Shown here: positions 25,035 to 34,087 of the stretch, one piece after another
Layout of the letters: every line of letters begins with the position of its first letter
Position numbering within the stretch: position 1 is the first letter of the stretch
Assembly (NCBI GenBank): GCA_963675425.1
Contig: OY776214.1
Location: forward strand, 2,852,001 to 2,916,000
DNA: 64,000 nucleotides
Direction of reading: 5' to 3'
DNA from: Sporobacter sp963675425
GTDB lineage: Bacteria; Bacillota; Clostridia; Oscillospirales; Oscillospiraceae
The notes under the pieces: generated by a model
Seen by the model: the letters and a program-made list of their open reading frames with translations, nothing else
Databases searched by the model: none
What the model was told of the DNA's origin: nothing
Program-made: the position numbers and the translations under genes

Positions 25035-25568
25035 TTAAGCGGGCCAGTTGTCCATGACGTCCTGCCGTACTTCTTTGTTAAACAAAGCAATGGTACTTTT
25101 AAATGCACCATACAGCTGTACCACAGTATACACGAAAAAACCAATCATCATAATGATATAAAACGGATAAAACGGTATCTGCAGAGCGGTAGATGTCAGG
25201 TGCAGCTTATCGATGACGCCGGCCTGCATCCATGAAGCATACGTTAGCAAGGCGGCGACAGCCGTACTGAGCCACTCGTGTAATGTCCACAGGATAACAG
25301 GACTTAATTTAGGAAACTTCTTCATGAAAAAGGTAATGTGGACCAGTCCGTGGTTATACTGCGTATAGCCCAGTGCCAGGAAAATCAATATGACTTCGGC
25401 AACACTGACGTATTCGCTCGAGCCGATAATGGCCGCGTCGAATAGATACCGGCTGATCACATCCACCACGATAATCAGCACGTTAAAGGTAAGTGCCACA
25501 ATGGCCGCAAAGCAAAATATCCAGGTAAATATGTTCATGGCTTTTTCAATTTTTTTGAGTATTTTCAA
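25035..25568 (-). CDS. TRAP transporter small permease (DctQ family), second system
   Basis: This encodes 177 residues with four membrane segments. The start is a TTG at 25568 with AGGTG about eight bases upstream; the next ATG would remove the first helix boundary. It follows dctP by 50 bases and ends at the strong bidirectional terminator. It shares length and topology, but limited sequence, with the DctQ at 232-753, so the two TRAP systems are not recent duplicates. Confidence 0.87.
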   Translation of the reverse strand: MKILKKIEKAMNIFTWIFCFAAIVALTFNVLIIVVDVISRYLFDAAIIGSSEYVSVAEVILIFLALGYTQYNHGLVHITFFMKKFPKLSPVILWTLHEWLSTAVAALLTYASWMQAGVIDKLHLTSTALQIPFYPFYIIMMIGFFVYTVVQLYGAFKSTIALFNKEVRQDVMDNWPA

Positions 25569-25618
25569 AGATAAGCACCTGCCTTTTCAATGCCGATATG
25601 TAATATCTGAGATGGATA

Positions 25619-26770
25619 TTAGTCGGGATAAACCGCGTTAAATTGGTCAATATAGGACATTGCCGAATCAAAAATACCCTGACCGTCAAAGCCATTATTT
25701 GTCATGGTGTCAATCCATAACTGCCATGATTCTTCCGCGGCTGCTGTGATCTCTGCTGAGAAAGCATCGTCGGCTTCATAATACTGCACGTCGTATTCGT
25801 CGCATTTGCCCAGGACATAATCAATCTGCTCGTCAAAAACGGCGGGAAGCTGATCAACAAACCATTGCCGGCTGTCGTCAATGATTTGTTTGAGATCATC
25901 GGGCAGCGCATTGTAATCATCTTTGTTCAGGCAGAACATCGTAAGAGGATAAATAGACTCGTCACCGATGAGCATATGATCAATAATTTCATAAAGCGCC
26001 AAGCCCTGGAGCTGATCGTAGAAGAACAGTCCGCCGTCAATGATACCTTTTTCAATGTACTCATAGCCGTCATTGAAGCCGCAGGTCACACCGTTGACGC
26101 CGAGCAGCTCAAACCATTTGGTTGTATAGGCGTTTGAGATTCGCAGATTCAAGCCGGACATATCAGCTGCCGAGGTCACATTTTTGTCAGCTGCAAACAG
26201 AATGGGGCTGATAGGGCCGGAGTGGAGGGCCACCACATATAAGCTGTCCCACTGGGGCGCCAGATAATCGGTTTCAGTAAGCATGGCGTTCATAGCCGCT
26301 GTGACGACTTGATGGTTATTAGCGCCCATAGCGGGCAGGCCGAAAACCTCCGTACAGGAGAAAACACCGGCGTAAATGGTAACCCCGCTCCAGAAGCCGT
26401 CCGTCAGACCGCTGACACAGTTGGTGACGCAGTCCGGCAGCTTACCCAGCGCGGCGTTGGAATAGATTTTCGCGTCGATACGCCCGCCGCTTTGCTCGTT
26501 GACATAGTCGGCCCAGGCCGCGAGAACGGGATAGACCGCCGTATTTTCAGAGTTGGGGTAGTCGATGTTAAAGGTGTAGACCGTGTCGTCTACAGGCTGG
26601 CTGGGCTGGGCGCTTTCCGTGCTGTCAACGCTGGCGGCAGGATCTGGAGAGGCGGGTTCTTGAGATGCATCACTGCCGGTATTGTTGCTGCTGCTGCAGG
26701 ACGTCAGCAAAAGCATGGACAACAACGCACTGGCGACAATCAGTGACAGGGGCTTAAAAATTTTTTTCAT
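25619..26770 (-). CDS. TRAP transporter substrate-binding lipoprotein (DctP family), second system
   Basis: This encodes 383 residues. A lipoprotein signal ends LLTSC (Cys near residue 25), followed by a Ser/Asp/Ala-rich linker and a DctP domain from about residue 65 (YTFNIDYPNSENTAVYP), with LNLRISNAYTT at the ligand-contact strand. The equivalent of the carboxylate-binding Arg is present in LRIS. AAAGGAG precedes the ATG. It is the middle gene of the M-P-Q operon. The ligand is unknown; its neighbour, a UroD-like enzyme, hints at a compound that the cell processes further. Confidence 0.9.
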   Translation of the reverse strand: MKKIFKPLSLIVASALLSMLLLTSCSSSNNTGSDASQEPASPDPAASVDSTESAQPSQPVDDTVYTFNIDYPNSENTAVYPVLAAWADYVNEQSGGRIDAKIYSNAALGKLPDCVTNCVSGLTDGFWSGVTIYAGVFSCTEVFGLPAMGANNHQVVTAAMNAMLTETDYLAPQWDSLYVVALHSGPISPILFAADKNVTSAADMSGLNLRISNAYTTKWFELLGVNGVTCGFNDGYEYIEKGIIDGGLFFYDQLQGLALYEIIDHMLIGDESIYPLTMFCLNKDDYNALPDDLKQIIDDSRQWFVDQLPAVFDEQIDYVLGKCDEYDVQYYEADDAFSAEITAAAEESWQLWIDTMTNNGFDGQGIFDSAMSYIDQFNAVYPD

Positions 26771-26829
26771 TTTACTTCTCCTTTACATTATTTTAGTTGG
26801 ACGAGCGAGGCTGATTATTCACAAATCAT

Positions 26830-28185
26830 TTATGCGCCATAGATCAGATTGGGCAGCCAGAGCGATAACTGCGGGACAAGGATGACAATAATTGTTACAA
26901 TGATCAGCGCTATTATGTAGGGAATAACGCCTTTGTAGATGGATGGGAGCGTCAGCCCCTTGTCTAGGGAGGCCGCTATAAACAGATTGATGCCGATTGG
27001 TGGTGTGATGGTACCTAAAACCATAACCAGCACAATGACAACGCCGAACCAGACCGGGTCGAACCCCAGGGATATGACAATGGGATAGAAAATAGGTACG
27101 GTAAGAAGGACTGCGGACAGCGTATCCATAAACATGCCAATGAATATGTAAAGAATGAACATGAATCCGATAATCACAAGACGGTCGACATTCATGGCGG
27201 CGATGGAAGACGCCAGGTCCTGGGGCAGGTTTGTAATGGTCAGGAAATAACCAAATACGTAAGCGCCCATAATGATTTGGAAGACCATCAAAGTTGATTT
27301 CAGCGCCGAGCCCATGCGTGTTAAAAAGCTCTTTAATGTCAGCGTACGACGGGCCAGCGCATAGACGATGGATAAAAAAGCGCCGATAGCCGCCGCTTCC
27401 GTCGAAGAAAATATACCGCTGAACATCCCGCCGATAACGATGCCGAACAGGGCCACGATCGGAATGAGTCCCAGTAAGGATGAAACTTTTTCTTTCATTG
27501 GATAGTTTTGTCCTCTGGGTGCCAGAGACGGCTTGAGAATACAGGCGATCATGCAGGCTGTCATGAAGGCGATGGTCAAAATGATACCGGGGATGATTCC
27601 GGCCGCAAACAGACGGCCGACAGAAACGGATACAGTGATGCCGTATAGAATAAATCCAGTGCTGGGGGGGATCAGCCAGCTCAGTGTGCCGCCGGTTGCA
27701 ACCGTCGCGGCGCTGAATCCGTCGTCATACTTATACCGGCGCATTTCGGGTATGGAGAGCTTTCCCATGGTTGCAACGGCCGCGGAACTGGAGCCGCAAA
27801 TAGCACCGAAGCCGCCGCATGAGACGATGGAAGCAAACGATAAGCCACCGGGATATTTTCCGAACCATCTCTCGCAAGCGTCGTACAGCCCTTTACTCAT
27901 GCCGGATTGCAGCGCAAATTCACCCATAACAATAAATAAAGGTATGACGGAAAAGGTATACATGGAGGCCGTTGAAAACGGGACGGTCCGGAAAAGCTGC
28001 ATGGCGTTTGGAAAGCTGCCGGTTGTAAGGGCATATCCCAATAGCCCCACAAGGAACATGGACACGCCTAAATTCATTCCAAGGAAAACCAGAAGAACCA
28101 TTAACGCAATACCTAATAATGCCAGCAATGTAGGATCCATATCTTTAAGAAGCACCACCTTACCAGTTTGGAAAATGTCGATCAT
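26830..28185 (-). CDS. TRAP transporter large permease (DctM family), second system
   Basis: This encodes 451 residues with about twelve membrane segments and DctM blocks such as GGFGAICGSSSAAVATMGKL near residue 128 and TPPIGINLFIAA near the C-terminus. The annotated start has a weak site; an internal ATG at 28140 (MDPTLLALLG) also fits and would match the length of the other DctM better. It is the first gene of the second TRAP operon. Its promoter must lie in the 464-base divergent gap shared with the UroD-like gene. Confidence 0.9.
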   Translation of the reverse strand: MIDIFQTGKVVLLKDMDPTLLALLGIALMVLLVFLGMNLGVSMFLVGLLGYALTTGSFPNAMQLFRTVPFSTASMYTFSVIPLFIVMGEFALQSGMSKGLYDACERWFGKYPGGLSFASIVSCGGFGAICGSSSAAVATMGKLSIPEMRRYKYDDGFSAATVATGGTLSWLIPPSTGFILYGITVSVSVGRLFAAGIIPGIILTIAFMTACMIACILKPSLAPRGQNYPMKEKVSSLLGLIPIVALFGIVIGGMFSGIFSSTEAAAIGAFLSIVYALARRTLTLKSFLTRMGSALKSTLMVFQIIMGAYVFGYFLTITNLPQDLASSIAAMNVDRLVIIGFMFILYIFIGMFMDTLSAVLLTVPIFYPIVISLGFDPVWFGVVIVLVMVLGTITPPIGINLFIAASLDKGLTLPSIYKGVIPYIIALIIVTIIVILVPQLSLWLPNLIYGA

Positions 28186-28649
28186 ACAAGATGCACCACT
28201 ATCTTGCTATATTGATTTTACCCTTTGGTAATTGTTGTGTCTTTGGTATAATCTAACTATTTAGCCCTACTTAGTAAACGTATTTCACAAAACTCTGATG
28301 CAAACAAGCGAAATAACCGTCAAATTGCTGGTGCGTCAGGCGCGGTTTCTTGATTAACTACAATAAAACGAATGGAAGATTGTATTTATTTACAAATAAA
28401 CTGATCTATCCCGATGAGTGGACCTGACCTGAAGTCATTACAGGTCAAATAAATAGACAAAACTTAAAATTAAGCATAAGAATCGGCGCGAGATTGTTGG
28501 TTACAGACAAAGACAAAGTTATATAGAAAATGGTATTTTCTAAATGTAGTCTATTAAGATTTACGGCTATCGCTTGATTAAGAGCCTGGATTTAAACACG
28601 GCAGAAACGACAGGTGGCGCAGCGCGGTTATTAAGGATGGAGGCATAAA
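28186..28649. promoter_or_regulatory. Divergent regulatory region between the second TRAP operon and the UroD-like gene
   Basis: No gene was found in this 464-base AT-rich gap. It holds a TATAAT at 28247-28252 (plus strand, weak -35). It also holds a perfect palindrome TTTATTT-AC-AAATAAA (28385-28400) and an inverted repeat GACCTG-N9-CAGGTC (28426-28446) whose left arm is doubled (GACCTGACCTG). These dyads are candidate sites for the PucR-type regulator. The assignment is inference. Confidence 0.5.
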
Positions 28650-29666
28650 ATGCTCAATAAGAAACAAAACTTTCTTGAAACCATTAAAAAAGACGGTAAA
28701 CCTGACAGGCTCATCAAGCAGTTTGAGGGTACGGTCCTTCTGCTCGGTGATCCTGTTAATTATTTTGTGCGCGGTGAACGCCGCAAAGGGATGCCGCCAA
28801 AGAAGGATTTGTGGGGGACGACAATTGTATGGCCGGATAATGCACCCGCGGCTATGCCGCATGTTACAGAGGAGACTAAGGTTATAAAAGATGTCACATG
28901 CTGGCGTGATTTTACAAAGGTGCCGGAACTTATCGCCAACTGCTCGTCCCGCGATATTTGGGAGCCATATCTGGAAAGGGCAGCCGAGATTGACAGGGGA
29001 GAAGAACTGCTGATGATGTTTGCGCCGACCGGGTTATTTGAACGGCTGCATTTCCTTATGGGCTTTGAGGACATGTTCATCAATTTTATGACGGAACCGG
29101 AAGCTATGGCGGACCTGTGTGAGGCCGTTGGTGAATACCGCTATAACGGCTTTAAACTAATGACGGAAATGGTGCACCCGGATATTATTCTGTCGCACGA
29201 CGACTGGGGCAGTAAAGCAAATCTTTTTATCAGTCCGGAGCTTTGGCGGCAGTTTATAAAAGCAAATTATCAAAAAGCGTATGACTTCCTGCATGAAAAC
29301 GGCGTTATTATCATGCATCATGCCGATTCTTATCTTGAACCTGTTGTTGAGGATATGATTGACTTACATATAGATATCTGGCAGGGCGTATTGCCGCAAA
29401 ACGACATTCCGAAGCTGAAAAAACAAATTAACGGCCGTATGGCCCTGATGGGCGGCATTGACGCTGCTGTCGTGGACCGTCCGGATTCTTCGGAAACAGA
29501 GATACGTGCGGAAACGCGCCGGGTCTGTGACGCGTATGCAAAAGCCGGAAATTTCATTCCGTGTATCACGTATGGCGGGCCGACAACCATTTATCCGCAG
29601 GGCGACCGGTTTATTAATGACGAAATCGACCGGTTCAATGAAGAGCATTTCGGGATAATCCTGTAA
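28650..29666 (+). CDS. Uroporphyrinogen decarboxylase-like protein (UroD/MtaA superfamily)
   Basis: This encodes 338 residues with the N-terminal pattern of UroD-like proteins from anaerobes (MLNKKQNFLETIKKDGKPDRL) and a TIM-barrel course. Relatives include cobamide-dependent methyltransferases such as MtaA and CmuA. However, the zinc-binding His-x-Cys of those enzymes is not evident: the corresponding segment reads IMHHADSYLEP near residue 218. It could be a catabolic enzyme acting on the compound imported by the divergent TRAP system. GGAGG precedes the ATG. It is monocistronic and ends in a terminator. Heme synthesis is unlikely because no other heme genes are near. Confidence 0.75.
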   Translation: MLNKKQNFLETIKKDGKPDRLIKQFEGTVLLLGDPVNYFVRGERRKGMPPKKDLWGTTIVWPDNAPAAMPHVTEETKVIKDVTCWRDFTKVPELIANCSSRDIWEPYLERAAEIDRGEELLMMFAPTGLFERLHFLMGFEDMFINFMTEPEAMADLCEAVGEYRYNGFKLMTEMVHPDIILSHDDWGSKANLFISPELWRQFIKANYQKAYDFLHENGVIIMHHADSYLEPVVEDMIDLHIDIWQGVLPQNDIPKLKKQINGRMALMGGIDAAVVDRPDSSETEIRAETRRVCDAYAKAGNFIPCITYGGPTTIYPQGDRFINDEIDRFNEEHFGIIL

Positions 29667-29695
29667 TGTACCGCCGGAAACAGAATAATATTCAA

Positions 29696-29734
29696 GCAGC
29701 CGGTCCGTTACCCGTTGGGTAGGACTGGCTGTTT
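29696..29734 (+). terminator. Terminator of the UroD-like gene
   Basis: AGCAGCCGGTCC pairs with GGACTGGCTGTTT (one wobble) around an inner loop, followed by a T-containing tail. Confidence 0.65.
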
Positions 29735-29787
29735 CGACTACAAGTACAAATATCTTGAGTACAGTGAATGAGACATGAGTATTTAAT

Positions 29788-29828
29788 GTGACAAAATCCT
29801 TGTCACGTTTATACGTTTAAGCTATAAT
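29788..29828 (+). promoter_or_regulatory. Promoter and operator of the exopolysaccharide gene cluster
   Basis: TTGTCA (29800-29805) and TATAAT (29823-29828) are exactly 17 bases apart. The -35 is covered by a perfect inverted repeat GTGACAA-N5-TTGTCAC (29788-29806). The layout implies a repressor that blocks sigma access, or an activator overlapping the -35. It lies about 95 bases before the first gene of the cluster. Confidence 0.72.
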
Positions 29829-29923
29829 TAATTAAATAGGCAAAGCATTTTATTGCCGCACGTTCCTTTTTATGGTATCGGCAAGCCGGCCGGAACATAT
29901 AGGACGGGCGTTAAGGAGAGAGC

Positions 29924-31042
29924 ATGGCGGACGAAATCCGGATTCACCTAGCTACGCCGCATATGAGCGGCGAAGAGTATGAGCTTGACTATGTACACGA
30001 AGCGTTTCAAACAGGCTGGATCACGCCGCTTGGCGCGAACGTTGACGGCTTTGAAAAAGAGCTGTGCGAAAAGGTCGGCGCCGGTTACGGCGCGGCGCTG
30101 TCCTCGGGGACAGCGGCCCTTCATCTGGCGCTCAAGGCTGCCGGTGTCACGGCTGGTGATGTCGTCTTCTGCCAGAGCCTGACGTTTGCCGCTTCGGCCA
30201 ATCCCATTGTTTATCTCGGCGCGCAGCCCGTCTTCATTGACAGCGATCGGAAGACCTGGAATATGGACCCGGACGCGCTGGCGGAGGCCTTTCGGCGCTG
30301 GCGGCCGAAGGCTGTTGTTGTTGTGCATCTGTATGGTCTCTCCGCAGACATGGATCCCATTGTCCGCCTGAGCCGGGAGCATGGCGCGGCGCTGATTGAG
30401 GATGCGGCTGAAAGCCTCGGGACGCTGTACAAGGGCCGGGCTACCGGCACGTACGGCGACTACGGCGTTTTTTCATTTAACGGCAACAAGATCATCACGA
30501 CCTCCGGCGGGGGCATGGTGGTATCCGAAAACGAGGAGCGGATACGGAAAATCCGTTTCTGGGCGACCCAGTCCAAGGAGCCCGCGCGGCATTATCAGCA
30601 CAACGAAATCGGCTACAATTACCGAATGAGCAACGTATCAGCCGGAATTGGCCGCGGACAGCTCAAGGTTCTCGACCAGCGTGTCGATAAAAAAAGAGAG
30701 ATCTACAATCTGTACCGGCGTGAGCTTGACGGGCTCCCCGGTATCGGCTTTATGCCGGGCAATGATTTTGACACGCCAAACCGCTGGCTCAGCTGTATCA
30801 CGCTCGATGGGACCGTTAAGCCCGAGGACGTGTTGGCCGCGCTGGAAAAAGAGGGAATTGACAGCCGCCCCATCTGGAAGCCGATGCATTTGCAGCCGGT
30901 ATTCAGCGGGTGCCAAATGGTCGGTGGCGGCAATGCCGAGTGGCTTTTCGTGCACGGCGTATGTCTGCCAAGCGATACGAAAATGACGGTTGAGCAGCAG
31001 CGGGAGGTCATCGGCGTCATTAAAGGACTGTTTGGGCTATAA
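29924..31042 (+). CDS. DegT/DnrJ/EryC1-family sugar aminotransferase (EpsN/PglE type)
   Basis: This encodes 372 residues of a PLP-dependent nucleotide-sugar aminotransferase. It has SSGTAALHLAL near residue 60, the aspartate motif LIEDAAESLG near residue 160 and the PLP lysine in FSFNGNKIITTSGGGM near residue 188. It would transfer an amino group to a 4-keto sugar made by a dehydratase, giving a 4-amino sugar. AAGGAGAGAGC precedes the ATG. It is the first gene of the polysaccharide cluster and is followed 25 bases later by the priming sugar transferase, an EpsN-EpsL-like pairing. The dehydratase and acetyltransferase expected in such a pathway are not in the window. Confidence 0.9.
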   Translation: MADEIRIHLATPHMSGEEYELDYVHEAFQTGWITPLGANVDGFEKELCEKVGAGYGAALSSGTAALHLALKAAGVTAGDVVFCQSLTFAASANPIVYLGAQPVFIDSDRKTWNMDPDALAEAFRRWRPKAVVVVHLYGLSADMDPIVRLSREHGAALIEDAAESLGTLYKGRATGTYGDYGVFSFNGNKIITTSGGGMVVSENEERIRKIRFWATQSKEPARHYQHNEIGYNYRMSNVSAGIGRGQLKVLDQRVDKKREIYNLYRRELDGLPGIGFMPGNDFDTPNRWLSCITLDGTVKPEDVLAALEKEGIDSRPIWKPMHLQPVFSGCQMVGGGNAEWLFVHGVCLPSDTKMTVEQQREVIGVIKGLFGL

Positions 31043-31067
31043 ATCTGACGGACAGGAGATATCCTGT

Positions 31068-31769
31068 ATGAAAAGATATATTTACATAAAATACACGCTG
31101 GACTTCATTCTGGCAGCGCTTATTCTGGCGCTGACATTCTGGGTCCTGCTGCTGTGCGCACTGGTCATCAAGCTCGACGATAAAAGCGCGCCCGTTATGT
31201 ATAACGCCAGGCGGATCGGTCAGGACTTAAAGCCGTTTAAAATGTATAAATTCCGTACAATGAAGCCCGAATGCGAGGGCGTTGGGGCTGTTACCACCGA
31301 CACGCTGACCCGGCCGGGCCGTATTTTAAGAAAGCTGAGCCTGGACGAGCTGCCACAGCTTTTTAATATTCTCAGGGGTGACATGAGCTTTATCGGTCCG
31401 CGCCCCTTAATGGAGCGGTACGTCCCGTGGTATACGAAGGAGCAAAACCTCCGGCATTCGGTCCGGCCGGGCCTGACAGGCCTGGCCCAGATTTGCGGGC
31501 GCGTCAATCTTCAGTGGGACAAGCGCTTTGAGTACGACGTACATTACGTTAAAAGCCTTTCGCTTAAAGAAGACGTCGCCATATTTTTTTCAACCTTCCG
31601 CAAGGCGCTCGGCGGAAACGACGCGATAGCGGGGGCGGAAAACACGGAGCCGGTCGGCTATTTTGACGAATATCAGCGCGATTTAATCGCGCACGGGCTG
31701 TTGTCGGAAACAGAGCTCATATCCTATGAGCCGGGCGTGCGGAGACCGGCAGCCGCCATCGCTGAATAA
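31068..31769 (+). CDS. Initiating undecaprenyl-phosphate sugar transferase (EpsL/PglC type)
   Basis: This encodes 233 residues from the ATG at 31068 (AGGAG upstream). It has one N-terminal membrane segment, then the catalytic blocks YKFRTMKP near residue 60, RKLSLDELPQLFNILRGDMSFIGPRP around residues 92-118, and RPGLTGLAQI near residue 138. This is the short, single-helix type that moves a phospho-sugar from a UDP-sugar to the lipid carrier. It starts the repeat unit of the polysaccharide, and the amino sugar from the preceding enzyme is the probable first sugar. Confidence 0.93.
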   Translation: MKRYIYIKYTLDFILAALILALTFWVLLLCALVIKLDDKSAPVMYNARRIGQDLKPFKMYKFRTMKPECEGVGAVTTDTLTRPGRILRKLSLDELPQLFNILRGDMSFIGPRPLMERYVPWYTKEQNLRHSVRPGLTGLAQICGRVNLQWDKRFEYDVHYVKSLSLKEDVAIFFSTFRKALGGNDAIAGAENTEPVGYFDEYQRDLIAHGLLSETELISYEPGVRRPAAAIAE

Positions 31770-31819
31770 CACGGCGGGATGCGCCGCAGTAACAAGATGC
31801 CAACGAGAGGAATTCTATT

Positions 31820-32944
31820 TTGAAGGTACTGATTTTAGCCAATGCCGACAGCGGGCTGTACCGGTTTCGTCTGGAGCTGATACGCGCTCTGCTGGAGCGC
31901 GGCCACGAGGTGACGATCGCGCTGCCGGATGGGCCGTATATCGGGCGGCTGCAGTCGCTCGGCTGCCGGTTTGTCGACACGCCGATAGATCGGCGCGGGA
32001 CGAATCCGGTCAAGGAACTCGCGCTTCTTTTTACCTTCAGACGCATTGTCCGTCAGGTTCGCCCGGATGCCGTGCTGACGTACACCATCAAACCGAATAT
32101 CTACGGCGGCCTGGCCTGCCGCCAGCTGAAGGTCCCGTATTTAGCGAATATCACGGGCCTCGGCGCGTCGATTGAAAAGGGCGGAGCCCTCCGGCGCGTC
32201 ACGCTTTTTTTATACCGGGCGGCTTTAAAAAAGGCCTCCTGCATTTTCTTTCAGAATCAGGAAAACCTTGAGCTTATGCGAAAGCTGAAGGTTGTAACTG
32301 CTCAGAAAACGCGCCTGATTCCAGGCAGCGGCGTTAATACGGACTACTACGCGCCGCTGGATTATCCGCCTGACGGCATCATCCGGTTTTTATTTCTCGG
32401 ACGCGTTATGGCGGAAAAGGGGATTGAGCATTTTATCGACGCGGCCGAATGCTTCAAAGCTCAAAACGCACCGGTGGAATTTCTTATTTTGGGCGGCTGT
32501 GAGGAGCGGTATGAAAAGCGGCTGGCTGAACTTCAGGCGCGCGGCGTCGTCGTCTATCACGGCCAGACGGAAGATGTGCGCGAATTCCACAAAACGTCTC
32601 ACTGTACGATCCATCCGTCGTACTGGGAAGGCATGTCCAACGTCCTCCTGGAAAGCGCATGCTGCGCGCGGCCCGTTATCACAACCAATATCAGCGGCTG
32701 CCGGGAGATCGTGGACGACGGTGTGACGGGCTTTCTTGTTCCGGTGCAAAGCAGTCCGGCGCTCATCGAGGCTGTCGGCTGTTTTCTGGCGCTCGGATAC
32801 GATGAAAAGAAGCAAATGGGACAGCGCGGCCGAGATAAGGTCCTGCGTGAGTTTGACCGGTCGCTCGTTGTCGGCGCTTACCTGCAGGAGCTTGATTCGG
32901 CGGCTGAAAGCTGCAGCCGTGCCGGCCGGCGGGTTGAATCATGA
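31820..32944 (+). CDS. Glycosyltransferase family 4
   Basis: This encodes 374 residues of the GT-B fold. The N-domain opens with KVLILANADSGLYRFR. The donor-binding C-domain contains IRFLFLGRVMAEKGIEHFI near residue 192, then HPSYWEGMSNVLLESACC near residue 268. This is the EX7E-type signature, close to PglA/EpsD-like enzymes. The start is TTG with GAGAGGAA eight bases upstream; no ATG fits. The stop overlaps the next glycosyltransferase start by four bases. It adds a sugar to the lipid-linked intermediate at the cytoplasmic face; the sugar is unknown. Confidence 0.9.
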   Translation: MKVLILANADSGLYRFRLELIRALLERGHEVTIALPDGPYIGRLQSLGCRFVDTPIDRRGTNPVKELALLFTFRRIVRQVRPDAVLTYTIKPNIYGGLACRQLKVPYLANITGLGASIEKGGALRRVTLFLYRAALKKASCIFFQNQENLELMRKLKVVTAQKTRLIPGSGVNTDYYAPLDYPPDGIIRFLFLGRVMAEKGIEHFIDAAECFKAQNAPVEFLILGGCEERYEKRLAELQARGVVVYHGQTEDVREFHKTSHCTIHPSYWEGMSNVLLESACCARPVITTNISGCREIVDDGVTGFLVPVQSSPALIEAVGCFLALGYDEKKQMGQRGRDKVLREFDRSLVVGAYLQELDSAAESCSRAGRRVES

Positions 32945-34074
32945 GCAGCCCGGTTCGAGTTTTGCACGTATTATCCGGGCTCGGGCGTGCCGGGGCGGAA
33001 TCGATGGTGATGAATCTTTATCGGGACATTGACCGCACGCGCCTCCAGTTTGATTTTATGATCTGCAGCTGCGGGGAGACAAAAGATACGTTTGCCGACG
33101 AGATTCTGTCGCTCGGCGGCCGGATCTACATGGTCCCGCGATTCGGGCTCAAAACGGTTTTCCCCTTCGTCAGAGCCTGGAGCGAATTTTTCAAGACGCA
33201 CGGCGAATATCAGATCATCCACGGCCATCTGAGAAGCTCTGCGTCAATCTACCTCGGTATTGCTCGCCGCTATGGGCTTGTTACCATTGCGCACAGCCAC
33301 AGTACCTCCTCCGGCAAGGGCCTTGCCGCCCTTGCGAAAAATCTGCTCCAGCTGCCGCTGCGGTGGACGGCTGATTACCTCATTGCCTGTTCAAACACCG
33401 CCGGTGTCTGGCTGTTCGGAAAAAAAGCCGTTCGGCAAGGCAATTACTTTGTGCTCAATAACGCGCTCGACGCCGACGTCTTCGCTTTTGACGCCGAAAA
33501 ACGGCGCGCCGCCCGAGCCGCGCTCGGGCTGGAGGACGCGTTCGTTCTCGGGCATATCGGCTCGTTCATCCCGGTGAAAAACCACGCGTTCATCCTTGAG
33601 CTGCTGGAAGCGGTCAGCCGGAAAAACGGCGGCGCCGTTCTGCTGCTCATCGGCGAGGGCGAACTGCGGGTGAATATTGAAACGCTCGCGCGGGAGCGCG
33701 GAATTCGGGAACGTTTGATATTTATGGGTGTCCGGAAGGACATTCCGGCGCTTTTATGCGCCATGGACGTCTTTGTGCTCCCGTCTAAGTGGGAGGGCCT
33801 GCCGCTGACCGCCGTCGAGGCGCAGGCGTCCGGCCTGCCTTGCATTTTGTCCGATGTTATTACGACGGAGGCAAAAATATCACCGCTCGTTTCTTTTTTA
33901 CCGCTTGAGGCCGGGGTAGAGGCTTGGGCCGACCGAGTTCTGGCCGTGTCAAAGGACACCCGGCGGCCCGATATGCGGGACGCTGTCCGCATGGCCGGTT
34001 ATGACAGCGCGGAAACAGCACGCCGTCTTCAGGCTTTTTATTTGGACGTGCTGGCGAAGCGGCGGAAACCATGA
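32941..34074 (+). CDS. Glycosyltransferase family 4 (EpsF-like)
   Basis: This encodes 377 residues with a GT-B fold similar to EpsF. It starts VRVLHVLSGLGRAGAESMVMNLYR, with the donor site IPVKNHAFILELLEA near residue 212 and PSKWEGLPLTAVEAQASGLP near residue 283. The ATG overlaps the stop of the preceding gene (ATGA), so translation is coupled. It adds another sugar to the lipid-linked unit. An antisense frame of similar length is only its shadow. Confidence 0.92.
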   Translation: MSSPVRVLHVLSGLGRAGAESMVMNLYRDIDRTRLQFDFMICSCGETKDTFADEILSLGGRIYMVPRFGLKTVFPFVRAWSEFFKTHGEYQIIHGHLRSSASIYLGIARRYGLVTIAHSHSTSSGKGLAALAKNLLQLPLRWTADYLIACSNTAGVWLFGKKAVRQGNYFVLNNALDADVFAFDAEKRRAARAALGLEDAFVLGHIGSFIPVKNHAFILELLEAVSRKNGGAVLLLIGEGELRVNIETLARERGIRERLIFMGVRKDIPALLCAMDVFVLPSKWEGLPLTAVEAQASGLPCILSDVITTEAKISPLVSFLPLEAGVEAWADRVLAVSKDTRRPDMRDAVRMAGYDSAETARRLQAFYLDVLAKRRKP

Positions 34075-34087
34075 ATCAGGAGCTCGT

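Noticed and set aside
28650..29666. MtaA/CmuA-type methyltransferase or true uroporphyrinogen decarboxylase
   Set aside because: The zinc-binding His-x-Cys is not evident and there are no heme-synthesis neighbours, so only a superfamily name is given.
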